A stretch of 64,000 nucleotides of DNA from Aalborgiella sp043769295 (GTDB lineage: Bacteria; Pseudomonadota; Gammaproteobacteria; Burkholderiales; Burkholderiaceae_C), in contig JAYVJL010000029.1 of the NCBI GenBank assembly GCA_043769295.1, forward strand, positions 14,651 to 78,650. The letters are read 5' to 3'. The notes beneath the pieces are model-generated. The model worked only from the letters and a program-made list of their open reading frames with translations. It made no database searches and was not told the origin of the DNA. Numbering within the stretch: the stretch's first letter is position 1; every line of letters starts with the position of its first letter. A program made the position numbers and the translations under genes. Positions 25,246 through 34,184 of the stretch are shown piece by piece.

Positions 25246-27012
25246 TTAGGAACTATGCAAACCCAGCCGATACAACCGTGCATACGCCCCATCAGCCGCC
25301 AGCAACTCGGCATGGTTGCCAATCTCCAAAATCCGGCCTGCGCCCATGACGACGATGCGGTTGGCGTGTTCTACGGTGGACAGGCGGTGGGCGATGACGA
25401 GGGTGGTGCGGCCTTGCATGAGGGTTTGCAGGGCTTCTTGCACGGCGCGTTCGGATTCGGCGTCCAGGGCGGAGGTGGCTTCGTCCAGAATCAAAATCGG
25501 GGCGTCTTTGTAAAGGGCACGGGCGATGGCGAGGCGCTGGCGCTGGCCGCCTGAGAGCTGCACGGCGTTGTGGCCGACAGTGGCGTCTATGCCCAGGGGC
25601 AGGTCGCGGATGAACTCGCCCAGGCGGGCGGCTTGCAGGCAGCGGGTGACGCGGTCGCGGTCGATCTCGTTGACGGGCTGGCCGAGCGCGACGTTGCTGG
25701 CGATGCTGTCGTTCAGCATGACGACGTGCTGGCTGACGAGGGAGAACTGGCTGCGCAGGGAGGTCAAATCCCAATCCTTCAGCGGCATCCCATCCAGTGT
25801 GATGTCGCCAGATGTGGGTTCCAAAAACCGGGGCAGCAGGTTGACGAGGGTGGTTTTGCCTGAGCCGGAGGCGCCCACCAGTGCGACGGTTTCGCCATGG
25901 GAGATGGTGAGGGAGAGCTTGTCGACAGCCAAACCGGCGTCTGTGTTGTAACTGACCGACGTGTCTTCGAACTGAATTAATCCATCGGCACGGGGTTTGC
26001 TGAAGTTGCCGGATGGCTCGCTGTCAGTGTGTTCGAGCAGGTCAAAACCGCGCTCCAGCGCCGCCAGGCCACGGGTGATGGGGTTGGCGATTTCAGACAG
26101 ATGTTTGATGGGGGCCACCAACAAGAGCATGGCGGTGACGAAAGCGGTGAATTCGCCCACGGTGGTACCGCCGTCAGCGCTTTGTATCAAAGCAACGGTG
26201 ATGACGGCGGACAAGGCCACGGCGGCGAGCATCTGGGTCAGCGGCTTCATGGCGGCTGACGCTGCGGTGGTTTTCATGGACAGGCCGCGCAGGCGATCGC
26301 TGATGCCTTCAAAACGTGCAGCTTGCGAGTTTTGGGCGGAATGCAGCCGGATGTCGCGGTGGGCAAGGACGTTTTCTTCCACCACGTAGGCCAGCGCGTC
26401 GGTGGCGGTTTGGCTGGATTTGGACAGGGCGTAGAGCTTTTTCGACAGCCGCGTCATGATGAAGGCAACCGCTGGCAGCAGCACGGCGACGATGGTGGTG
26501 AGTTGCCAGTTGAGGTACAGCAGGTAGCCGACCAGCGCGATCAGGGTGACGGCATCGCGCACCAAGGCCATGATGGAGTTGACCAGCAGGGTCGAGCCGT
26601 TGTGGACTTCATAAACGACGGTGTTGGCCAGTTCACTGGAGGACTGGTTGGCGAAGAGGACGAATTTGGCGTTCAACAACTTGCCAAACATGGCTTGGCG
26701 CAGGTGGCTGAGGCCCTTGGCGGTGACTTTGGTGACGGCCATTTCGGCCACAAACCCGGCTACACCACGGATGCCGAACAGGGCGATGAGGGTGACGGGA
26801 ATGATCCACAACTCGATTCGGCCTTTTTGGAAGCCACGGTCAAGTAGCGGTCGCAGGGCGGCGGGGATGAGCGGCTCGGTGCAGGCGGCTAGAGCCGTGG
26901 CCAGAAAAACGATTAGCCAGGCGCTTTTGGGGTAGCCAAAATAAGGAATCAGGCGGGCGAAGCGCTGGCGCAGGGATTTTGGCGGGGTTTTAGAAAATGT
27001 AGAGGTAGCCAA
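25246..27012 (-). CDS. msbA: MsbA-type lipid A / lipid-linked glycan ABC exporter
   Basis: About 588 aa. Six-helix ABC exporter domain (WLIVFLATALAACTEPLIPAALRPLLDRGF near the start) and a full ATPase domain: Walker A GASGSGKTT, Q-loop VSQHVV, signature LSGGQRQRLAIARAL, Walker B ILILDEATSALD and H-loop IAHRLST. MsbA flips core-lipid A across the inner membrane. No ATG exists between the far-upstream one and the first helix; TTG 27012 (codons for LATSTFSKTPP) gives the family length and avoids overlap with the divergent O-antigen-ligase gene. The neighbours (WaaL-like and WaaE-like genes) support an LPS role. Confidence 0.85.
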   Translation of the reverse strand: MATSTFSKTPPKSLRQRFARLIPYFGYPKSAWLIVFLATALAACTEPLIPAALRPLLDRGFQKGRIELWIIPVTLIALFGIRGVAGFVAEMAVTKVTAKGLSHLRQAMFGKLLNAKFVLFANQSSSELANTVVYEVHNGSTLLVNSIMALVRDAVTLIALVGYLLYLNWQLTTIVAVLLPAVAFIMTRLSKKLYALSKSSQTATDALAYVVEENVLAHRDIRLHSAQNSQAARFEGISDRLRGLSMKTTAASAAMKPLTQMLAAVALSAVITVALIQSADGGTTVGEFTAFVTAMLLLVAPIKHLSEIANPITRGLAALERGFDLLEHTDSEPSGNFSKPRADGLIQFEDTSVSYNTDAGLAVDKLSLTISHGETVALVGASGSGKTTLVNLLPRFLEPTSGDITLDGMPLKDWDLTSLRSQFSLVSQHVVMLNDSIASNVALGQPVNEIDRDRVTRCLQAARLGEFIRDLPLGIDATVGHNAVQLSGGQRQRLAIARALYKDAPILILDEATSALDAESERAVQEALQTLMQGRTTLVIAHRLSTVEHANRIVVMGAGRILEIGNHAELLAADGAYARLYRLGLHSS

Positions 27013-27100
27013 GAGGGTCGCCAGATGAGAGAAGTTTTGACAGAAATTTGGGTGATTGCAGGGAAGTGTTACAGCTTCAAGTGCCTGTATTATCAGACAG

Positions 27101-28465
27101 ATGACCGAGCTGACCGATTTACCTACGCCCAAGCCTCCGAAATCGCCTGAACGCGATGATTTGAAGCGTTTGAGCTTCGCCAATACTGCTTTGCTGATGG
27201 CGCGTGTTTTTGGCATTGCAGCCTTGGTCGGCACCATGCTGTCGTTACCTTTGACCAATGCTTTTGTGACTTTGAGTCTGGTGAGTTGGTGCTTATCGGG
27301 CTGTAAAACAGGTCAAAGATGGGCTGAAATACTCAAAAACCCTGCTGTTTTGGGCGCTTTGCTGTTGTTTGGCTGGATGCTGCTGAGTGTGATGTGGGCG
27401 CAGATCGACTACAAAGCCAGCTTGGGCGGCGTCTGGAAATACCGCAAGCTGATGTGGGTGCCGCTGATGGTGGTATTGTTTGCAGATGAGAAATTGCGTC
27501 TCTGGTCCATCAAGGCTTGGTTGTTGACTGCCGTTGTATTGATGATGTTCTCATTAGAGCAAACTCTGCCTGCCCCGTTCGGAATAGGGAAAATGAGTGA
27601 TCATCCGGCAAAACCCCTGTCTGTTTATTCGCATGTCACACTAGGCTTTATATTGATTCCTGCGATTACGTTAGGTCTAGCTTGGATGTCACTAAGCAGG
27701 GAAAAGATGGTGAAAAGTGCCGGTGTCTTGCTTGTCGTTTTAACCCTTTGTTATATGGTGATTGCACAGCGAGGCAGAACCACTTATGTCATTTTGGTCG
27801 TACTTTTCATGTTTTTCGTCCTCACTCAACTCAAGGGCGTTAAAAGATGGTTCTCAGTAGCCATCCTCATCATTGGAACTTTGAGCATTTTGGTACTCAA
27901 TCCTAAAGTTCAAATGCGATTCGAGCAAGTCCTCATTGATTCACAGACTGCACAAACCGCTACCACCTATGAGGAAAATTTCACGTCTTCTGGTTTGCGT
28001 ATCGGATTTTGGCGTGGCTCTATAGAAATATTCAAGGAGCATCCAATACTGGGTATGGGCATAGGTACATGGGCTGCAGGCTACCGCAAGTACATTGAGC
28101 GAACACCAGGAACGCCTGGCATCGCTGTCACAGGGGGTAATCCGCATCAAGAGTATTTGTTGATGGCTTCGCAGCTAGGCGTGGTGGGGTTGGGTTTGTT
28201 TTTGGTTTGGCTAGCACGGTGCCTCCACGCCACGCGACGACTAGGTCGTTCAGAGCGGATTGCGGCCCAATCGTTGTTGGTGGCATTCATTGTCGGCTGT
28301 TGGTTCAATTCCTTTCTATTTGACAGCGCCACCGGGCATTTTTTCTGTTTGGGTTTAGGCATATTGTTTGCAGGCTACACAGCGACGAATCAAAAAGAAG
28401 AAGCAAAAGTGAAAGCAAGAGCAGCGCCTATTGAGACCATCGGTGAAAAAATTGAACCAGACTAA
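27101..28465 (+). CDS. O-antigen ligase / polymerase-like membrane protein (Wzy_C family)
   Basis: 454 aa from ATG 27101, with about 10-12 hydrophobic segments. The large periplasmic loop contains the family signature: SSGLRIGFWRGSIEIFKEHPILGMGIG followed by GGNPHQEYLLMASQLG, with the conserved His. AQRGRTTYVILV is the Arg-containing cytoplasmic/periplasmic motif. WaaL attaches O-antigen to core-lipid A; Wzy polymerase cannot be excluded. It is divergent from msbA and overlaps the next glycosyltransferase gene. Confidence 0.85.
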   Translation: MTELTDLPTPKPPKSPERDDLKRLSFANTALLMARVFGIAALVGTMLSLPLTNAFVTLSLVSWCLSGCKTGQRWAEILKNPAVLGALLLFGWMLLSVMWAQIDYKASLGGVWKYRKLMWVPLMVVLFADEKLRLWSIKAWLLTAVVLMMFSLEQTLPAPFGIGKMSDHPAKPLSVYSHVTLGFILIPAITLGLAWMSLSREKMVKSAGVLLVVLTLCYMVIAQRGRTTYVILVVLFMFFVLTQLKGVKRWFSVAILIIGTLSILVLNPKVQMRFEQVLIDSQTAQTATTYEENFTSSGLRIGFWRGSIEIFKEHPILGMGIGTWAAGYRKYIERTPGTPGIAVTGGNPHQEYLLMASQLGVVGLGLFLVWLARCLHATRRLGRSERIAAQSLLVAFIVGCWFNSFLFDSATGHFFCLGLGILFAGYTATNQKEEAKVKARAAPIETIGEKIEPD

Positions 28466-29240
28466 AGACAACAAACACACCTTATCGGTCATTTTGATCA
28501 CCAAGAACGAAGAAGCCAATGTTGCCGCATGCCTGGACAGCGTCCGTTTTGCCGACCAGATCATCGTGGTGGACAGCGGCAGCACCGACAACACGGTGGC
28601 ACTCGCGCAGGCGGCCGGCGCACACGTGGTGCAAACGCCCGATTGGCCAGGGTTTGGGGTGCAAAAGAACCGCGCTTTAGCTTTGGCGACCTGTGATTGG
28701 GTGCTGTCTATTGATGCAGATGAGCGCATACCAGCGCCGTTGGCAGATCAAATACTGAGCGCGATGCAAAGCAGGCAAACCGCAGCATTTCAAATTCCGC
28801 GTTTGACGCAGTTTTGTGGTAAGTGGATACACCATTGCGGCTGGACGCCCGATTACGTTTTGCGGTTGTTTAAAAGAGAGTGCGCACACTTCAGCAACGA
28901 CCTGGTGCATGAACGATTGATTCAAATTCAGGGAACCTCTGAAAAGTTGAGCGCTCCAATCCATCATTACAGTTACCCAACCCCTGCGCAGTACTGGCGA
29001 AAACTGGACCAATACAGCCAGGCTTGGGCACTGCAACGCTATACTCAAGGACAGAAAACAAGTATGTTCCGGGCGGGTGTTTCTGGGCTGACTGCGTTTG
29101 TTCGCAGTTATTTTTTTCGTTTGGGGTTTCTGGATGGCGCCATGGGTTTTGCAGTCTGCACGATGCAAGCGCAAGCGGCTTTTGGAAAGTATTTTTCTTT
29201 GTACTGCTTGAATCAAAATAATGAACACACCCAAAAATAG
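28443..29240 (+). CDS. GT2-family glycosyltransferase, WaaE/KdtX-like
   Basis: About 265 aa. GT-A fold: LSVILITKNEEANVAACLDSVRFADQIIVVDSGSTDNT, then SIDADERI (DXD) and LFKREC. Very similar in layout to WaaE/KdtX lipopolysaccharide core beta-1,4-glucosyltransferases. The start is ambiguous: GTG 28443 (VKKLNQTKDNK) or TTG 28431; both overlap the end of the ligase gene. Its last 20 nt overlap the start of tolB. Confidence 0.88.
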   Translation: MKKLNQTKDNKHTLSVILITKNEEANVAACLDSVRFADQIIVVDSGSTDNTVALAQAAGAHVVQTPDWPGFGVQKNRALALATCDWVLSIDADERIPAPLADQILSAMQSRQTAAFQIPRLTQFCGKWIHHCGWTPDYVLRLFKRECAHFSNDLVHERLIQIQGTSEKLSAPIHHYSYPTPAQYWRKLDQYSQAWALQRYTQGQKTSMFRAGVSGLTAFVRSYFFRLGFLDGAMGFAVCTMQAQAAFGKYFSLYCLNQNNEHTQK

Positions 29241-30525
29241 TCTTGTTCGCACCGTTTCTTTCTGGGCTTACGCCAGTATTTTCTTATTCGCAACGTTTGT
29301 CGCACTTCCTGCCAAAGCACAATTCAAGGTGGATGTATCAGGTGTGGGCTTGACGCAGTTGCCCATTGCCATCACGCCCTTCAAAGGTGAAGATGCCGCA
29401 ACACAAAAAATCAGCGCCATTGTGATGGCAGATCTGGCGCGCAGTGGCCGCTTTCGCGCAGTTGAGCCAGGCGCTGCTGTTTTGGATGAAAATTCCCGCC
29501 CAGACATGTCTCCCCTGCGCCAAAAAGGTGCGGATGCGATGGCTGCCGGCAGCGTGACACGCTTGGCTGATGGCCGCATCGACGTTCGCTTCCGTTTGTG
29601 GGATGTGGTCAAAGCGGTGGACATTGGGGCAGAAAGCCATGTGGTCACGCAGGCCAATATCCGCTTGGCTGCGCATCGGGTGTCCGACTTTATCTACGAA
29701 AAACTGACCGGTGAAAAAGGTATTTTTTCAACCCGTATTGCTTACATCACCAAAGCGGGACCGCGTCATACGCTGTGGGTGGCTGATTCTGATGGCGAGA
29801 ATGCAAAGTCCGCGCTGGTCAGCCAAGAGCCGATTATTTCGCCATCCTGGTCGCCCAACGGCACGCAATTGACCTATGTGTCGTTTGAATCCCGCAAGCC
29901 CGAGGTGTGGACGCATGAGGTGTTGACGGGCAAGCGCCGTTTGTTGGCCAACTTCAGAGGCTCCAACAGTGCGCCGTCCTGGTCGCCGGACGGCCGCAGT
30001 CTGGTGGTGACCCTGACGCGTGACGGCAATGCACAGCTGTATTCATTGAATGCAAGCGGCGGCGAACCCAAGCGTTTGAGCAAAAGCGATGGCATTGAAA
30101 CGGAAGGCAGTTTTTCACCCGATGGGCGCAATATCTATTTTGTAAGCGACCGTGGTGGTGCACCGCAAATTTATCGCATGCCTGCCGTGGGCGGCAATGC
30201 GGAACGTGTGACGTTTGCCGGTAGTTACAACATTTCTCCCACTTTGAGCCCTGACGGCAGATGGCTGGCTTATATTTCACGCATCGGCTCTGCCTTCAAG
30301 TTGCATGTGATGGAATTGTCAACAGGTACCGCCACGGCGCTCACGGATACATCTGCTGACGAACACCCCAGTTTTGCCGCCAACAGCAAGCTGCTTGTCT
30401 ATGCAACCAAATTGCAGGGCAAAGAGGCGTTGATGACCACGACGCTGGATGGTCGCATCAAAGCGAAGCTGGCGGGTGTAGATGGCGATATTCGGGAGCC
30501 AGCTTGGGGGCCGTTTGATAAATGA
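29221..30525 (+). CDS. tolB: Tol-Pal system beta-propeller protein TolB
   Basis: 434 aa, periplasmic. Signal peptide ends near PAKA (about residue 33). An N-terminal TolB domain (LPIAITPFKGEDAATQKISAIVMADLARSGRF) is followed by a six-bladed propeller with repeated SWSPNG, SWSPDGR, SFSPDGRN and TLSPDGRW units. It links Pal with the TolQRA motor in outer-membrane constriction. The ATG lies inside the preceding glycosyltransferase gene. tolQ, tolR and tolA are not immediately upstream, unlike the usual tolQRAB order. Confidence 0.97.
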   Translation: MNTPKNSLVRTVSFWAYASIFLFATFVALPAKAQFKVDVSGVGLTQLPIAITPFKGEDAATQKISAIVMADLARSGRFRAVEPGAAVLDENSRPDMSPLRQKGADAMAAGSVTRLADGRIDVRFRLWDVVKAVDIGAESHVVTQANIRLAAHRVSDFIYEKLTGEKGIFSTRIAYITKAGPRHTLWVADSDGENAKSALVSQEPIISPSWSPNGTQLTYVSFESRKPEVWTHEVLTGKRRLLANFRGSNSAPSWSPDGRSLVVTLTRDGNAQLYSLNASGGEPKRLSKSDGIETEGSFSPDGRNIYFVSDRGGAPQIYRMPAVGGNAERVTFAGSYNISPTLSPDGRWLAYISRIGSAFKLHVMELSTGTATALTDTSADEHPSFAANSKLLVYATKLQGKEALMTTTLDGRIKAKLAGVDGDIREPAWGPFDK

Positions 30526-30621
30526 CAATCCAAATCACCACGCGACAGTTAAAGTACACAAACAATGTCGAAATAGTTTAAACAGTTGCAGCGGAATTTT
30601 TTAATCTTTTGAAAGTGCGCC

Positions 30622-31158
30622 ATGAAAAAATCATTTTTATTGATCCTCCTTGTAGCTTCATTGGCAGGTTGCGCCACTGGCGTCAAGCTCGATGCGCCTG
30701 TTGAAGATAAATCCGGAAGTTCCACTACTTCAAGCTCAAGCTCTAGCGCTTTGGATGGACAGGCCGCCAAAGGAGGTGTGACTTCTGTTGATTTGGGTAG
30801 CACCAGCGGCACCGATGGCGGCCCGGCCAACGTCGGCAAGATCGTCTATTTTGACTATGACAGTTTTTTGGTGAAGCCAGAATACACGGGTGTGATTGAT
30901 GCGCACGTCAAGTTTTTAGCCAGCCGCAAGATGCAAAAAATCACGGTTGAAGGTCATACCGATGCCGCAGGCGGGCGTGAATACAACCTGGCCTTGGGTC
31001 AAAAACGGGCTGAAGCGGTACGCCGCGCCTTGGCCTTGTCTGGTTTGGCTGATGTACAAATTGAAGCGGTGAGTTTTGGCAAAGAAAAACCAGCGGCTTT
31101 GGGAAGCGATGACTCTTCCATGGCGAAAAACCGTCGTGCAGAAATCAGCTACCGTTGA
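30622..31158 (+). CDS. pal: Peptidoglycan-associated lipoprotein Pal
   Basis: 178 aa. Lipoprotein signal with lipobox LAGC (Cys17), a Ser-rich linker, then the OmpA-like peptidoglycan-binding domain: IVYFDYDSFLVKPE, ITVEGHTDAAGGREYNLALGQKRAEAVRRAL and NRRAEISYR. Anchors the outer membrane to peptidoglycan and to TolB. Third position in tolB-pal-cpoB. Confidence 0.97.
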   Translation: MKKSFLLILLVASLAGCATGVKLDAPVEDKSGSSTTSSSSSSALDGQAAKGGVTSVDLGSTSGTDGGPANVGKIVYFDYDSFLVKPEYTGVIDAHVKFLASRKMQKITVEGHTDAAGGREYNLALGQKRAEAVRRALALSGLADVQIEAVSFGKEKPAALGSDDSSMAKNRRAEISYR

Positions 31159-31196
31159 CTTGTTGCGCTTGATTTGACTGAGACAGAGAGAGAACC

Positions 31197-31943
31197 ATGT
31201 TTTTACGATTTATATTGATGGCGGCGGCATTGTCTGCCTCGTTGACCTCCCATGCAGGTTTGTTTGACGATGATGAGGCACGTAAAGCGATTTTGGATTT
31301 GCGCCAACAAATCTCTGGCTTGACTGCGGCGCAACAAAAATCCAATGATGAAATCATGCAACAGCGCAGAAGCATGCTGGAGCTGCAAAATCAAATCGAC
31401 AAGCAAAAGAGTGACCTGGCGCAAGTTCGGGGTGAGAATGAACAGCTGGCGCGCGCGGTGGCGGATGTCCAAAGCAAGCAAAAAGAGCTGGTTCAAGCGA
31501 CCGAGCAACGCATCAGTAAAATCGAACCACTGACTGTGCTGGTTGATGGGCGCGAGTTTGTCGCGGAGCCGAATGAAAAGCGCGATTACGAGGCGGCTTT
31601 TGCCGTATTCCGTGCCGGTGATTTTGTCAAATCGCAAAAAATTTTTATTGAGTTTGTGCAGCGCTATCCACGTAGCGGGTATTCACCATCAGCGCTGTTT
31701 TGGCTAGGTAATGCGCAATACTCGACCCGTGACTACAAAGAGGCTATCGTCAATTTCCGTTCACTTGTGACGCAGGCACCCGACCATTTACGTGCCCCCG
31801 AAGCACTGTTGTCTATTGCTAATTGCCAGCTTGAAATGAAAGACCCACGCAACGCGAAAAAAACGCTGGAGGACTTGACAAAGTTGCACCCCCAATCTGA
31901 AGCGGCCGTCGCCGCAAAAGAGCGTCTCGCTCAGCTCAAATAG
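31197..31943 (+). CDS. cpoB: Cell division coordinator CpoB (YbgF)
   Basis: 248 aa. Signal peptide ending at SHAGL, an N-terminal coiled coil (about 35-105, trimerisation domain), and C-terminal TPRs beginning YEAAFAVFRAGDFVKSQKIFIEFVQRYP. CpoB couples PBP1B peptidoglycan synthesis with Tol-driven outer-membrane constriction. It follows pal by 38 nt. Confidence 0.95.
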   Translation: MFLRFILMAAALSASLTSHAGLFDDDEARKAILDLRQQISGLTAAQQKSNDEIMQQRRSMLELQNQIDKQKSDLAQVRGENEQLARAVADVQSKQKELVQATEQRISKIEPLTVLVDGREFVAEPNEKRDYEAAFAVFRAGDFVKSQKIFIEFVQRYPRSGYSPSALFWLGNAQYSTRDYKEAIVNFRSLVTQAPDHLRAPEALLSIANCQLEMKDPRNAKKTLEDLTKLHPQSEAAVAAKERLAQLK

Positions 31944-31975
31944 GCATTCCTGGTTTTTTCGGTTCTCACTTGAAT

Positions 31976-32791
31976 ATGCCCCAGTCTTCTGCGCCGTCTG
32001 ACGATGTGGATCTGACGCGTCGCTTTGGTGGCCTGGAGCGCTTGTATGGTCAGCAGGGCGCAGCCGCCATTCGATCCGCGCATGTGGTGGTGGTGGGTAT
32101 TGGCGGCGTGGGTTCTTGGGCTGCTGAGGCTTTGGCGCGCAGCGGTGTCAATCGTTTGACCTTGATTGATCTTGACCATGTCTCCGAATCCAATATCAAC
32201 CGGCAGGTACTGGCGACGGATGCCACGATTGGTCAAGCCAAGGTATTGGCCATGCGCGATCGGATTGCCTTGATTCATCCTGTATGCCAGGTCAGCTGCA
32301 TTGATGAGTTTGTGACACCTGGAAACTGGCTGCAATTGTTGCCAGAAGGTGTTGATGCTGTGATTGATGCCTGCGATCAAGTCAAAACCAAAGTAGCTTT
32401 GGCTGCTTGGGCGCAACGCGCCAAAGTACACTTCATCTCTGCAGGGGCGGCAGGTGGCAAACGTTTTGCACATCTGGTTGATATTGATGATCTTTCAAAA
32501 ACCACGCACGACCCTTTGCTGGCGATGCTGCGCTACCAGCTGCGTAAAGTACATGGCGCGGCGCGCGAGGGACGCAATATGGGCGTGACCTGCGTTTTTA
32601 GCCGTGAAGCCGTCAAGCAGCCGGATGTCTCGTGTGAGATCAGCACCGCTGATGGTTCTTTGAATTGCCACGGTTATGGGTCTGTTGTGAGTGTCACAGC
32701 AACCTTTGGTAATTGCGCCGCAGGTTGGGTTTTGAATAAATTAGCAAATTTTCTGAGCCCACCTGAAAAGAGCATAAAAAAACCGCTATAA
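31976..32791 (+). CDS. tcdA: tRNA threonylcarbamoyladenosine dehydratase
   Basis: 271 aa from ATG 31976 (a TTG two codons upstream is possible). E1-like/ThiF-family fold: RFGGLERLYGQQG, nucleotide-binding VVVGIGGVGSWAAEALARSGV, DLDHVSESNINRQ and VIDACDQVKTK. Converts t6A37 to cyclic ct6A37 in tRNAs that read ANN codons, with the sulfur-relay partner CsdE in some species. A tRNA gene follows directly. Confidence 0.94.
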   Translation: MPQSSAPSDDVDLTRRFGGLERLYGQQGAAAIRSAHVVVVGIGGVGSWAAEALARSGVNRLTLIDLDHVSESNINRQVLATDATIGQAKVLAMRDRIALIHPVCQVSCIDEFVTPGNWLQLLPEGVDAVIDACDQVKTKVALAAWAQRAKVHFISAGAAGGKRFAHLVDIDDLSKTTHDPLLAMLRYQLRKVHGAAREGRNMGVTCVFSREAVKQPDVSCEISTADGSLNCHGYGSVVSVTATFGNCAAGWVLNKLANFLSPPEKSIKKPL

Positions 32792-32837
32792 TTTGAGGCT
32801 GTGCTGCTGTGAATATCAATGATCAACAGCACAATTT

Positions 32838-32913
32838 GGGACCTTAGCTCAGTTGGTAGAGCAGCGGACTTTTAATCCGTTTGTCGTGGGTTCGACCCCC
32901 GCAGGTCCCACCA
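32838..32913 (+). tRNA. tRNA-Lys (anticodon TTT)
   Basis: 76-nt cloverleaf: acceptor GGGACCT, D-arm AGCTCAGTTGGTAGAGC, anticodon stem-loop CGGACTTTTAATCCG with TTT, T-arm GTGGGTTCGACCCCCGC, encoded CCA. Confidence 0.98.
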
Positions 32914-32918
32914 GATTC

Positions 32919-32952
32919 AAACCCCGTAAGCCTTGTGTTTACGGGGTTTTTT
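32919..32952 (+). terminator. Terminator after tRNA-Lys
   Basis: AAACCCCGTAA / TTACGGGGTTT stem (11 bp) with a 9-nt loop followed by a T-run, starting 6 nt after the tRNA. Confidence 0.88.
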
Positions 32953-33002
32953 GTTGTTCGGTTTAAGGATTGGGCAAGCCACCCCTCCCCTTTAAAAGCT
33001 GT

Positions 33003-34160
33003 TTAAAGTTGTTTCAGTTTCTCAAGTGCTGCGTTGAGGGTTTCGTCTTTTTTGGCAAAACAAAAACGGACAATACGCTGATCAAAGCCCTGGCCATAAA
33101 AAGTCGAGAGTGGAATCGCTGCCACACCCACTTCAACAGTCAACCATTTGCAGAATTCAGCTTCGCTGAGTTCGCTGACATCAGAAATATCGACACATTG
33201 AAAATAGCTGCCCGCACTGGGGAGTACTTTAAATTTCGTTTGCGCCAAACCGGCCCGAAACAGATCGCGTTTGCGCTGATAAAACGCGGGTAATGAAAGA
33301 TAGGGTTGTGCATCGGCCATATAGCTTGCCAAACCGTATTGCACAGGCGTGTTGACCGTGAACACGTTGAATTGATGGACTTTGCGAAACTCCGCCGTCA
33401 ATGCACTTGGGGCCGCAACAAAGCCCACCTTCCAGCCGGTCACATGGTAGGTCTTACCAAAGCTTGAGACAATGAAGGCACGTGCTGCCAAACCAGGAAA
33501 ACGCGCAACGCTTTGGTGCTCTTGGCCGTCGTACACCATGTGTTCATAGACCTCGTCACTGATCAACAGCACATCGGTAGATGCCAGCATATCCTGCAAA
33601 GCCAGCATGTCTTCGCGGCTCCAGATTGTGGCGCTGGGGTTGTGAGGAGAATTGATGATGATGGCACGCGTCCTGGGCGTTATGGACGCGCTGATTTTTT
33701 CAAAGTCTGGCTTGAAAGTTCCTGGCGTTAAAGGCACACGCACCACGACGCCACCCGCCAGCTCGATATTGGGCACATAGCTGTCGTAGCAGGGCTCAAG
33801 GACAATCACTTCGTCGCCGGGGTGGACGATTGCCAAAATTGCCGTGATGATGGCCTGGGTCGCACCTGCGGTTATTGTGATCTCTGTATTGGCGTCATAG
33901 CTTTTGCCATGAAGTGCTTGCAACTTGGAGGCAATCGCTTCCCGCAGCACGGGTACGCCAGTCATCGGCGGGTATTGGTTCAAACCCGCCGTCATGGCGT
34001 TGGTGACTGACTGAACCAGCTTGGGGTCACAATCAAAATCAGGAAACCCCTGCCCTAGATTGACGGCTTTATGCTCAGCGGCCAGCGCCGACATCACGGT
34101 GAAAATAGTGGTGCCAACGGCGGGAAGTTTGGTTCGAAGTGCAGGGGTACGAGGTGTCAT
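33003..34160 (-). CDS. ybdL: PLP-dependent aminotransferase, YbdL/methionine aminotransferase type
   Basis: 385 aa, fold-type I aminotransferase. NLGQGFPDFDCD at the N-terminus, GATQAIITAILAIVHPGDEV, INSPHNPSATIWS, and the PLP lysine in SSFGKTYHVTGWKVG. The NLGQGFPDF start and overall length match YbdL, which transaminates methionine with 2-oxo acids; kynurenine aminotransferase III is related. Stands alone on the minus strand, 24 nt upstream of a CysB-like gene's stop, consistent with a sulfur amino-acid context. Confidence 0.88.
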   Translation of the reverse strand: MTPRTPALRTKLPAVGTTIFTVMSALAAEHKAVNLGQGFPDFDCDPKLVQSVTNAMTAGLNQYPPMTGVPVLREAIASKLQALHGKSYDANTEITITAGATQAIITAILAIVHPGDEVIVLEPCYDSYVPNIELAGGVVVRVPLTPGTFKPDFEKISASITPRTRAIIINSPHNPSATIWSREDMLALQDMLASTDVLLISDEVYEHMVYDGQEHQSVARFPGLAARAFIVSSFGKTYHVTGWKVGFVAAPSALTAEFRKVHQFNVFTVNTPVQYGLASYMADAQPYLSLPAFYQRKRDLFRAGLAQTKFKVLPSAGSYFQCVDISDVSELSEAEFCKWLTVEVGVAAIPLSTFYGQGFDQRIVRFCFAKKDETLNAALEKLKQL

Positions 34161-34184
34161 CGTCGGTTGGCATTCGGGTAGCGT

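Noticed and set aside
27037..27065. TTGACA as promoter of the O-antigen-ligase-like gene
   Set aside because: No acceptable -10 hexamer at 16-18 bp spacing.
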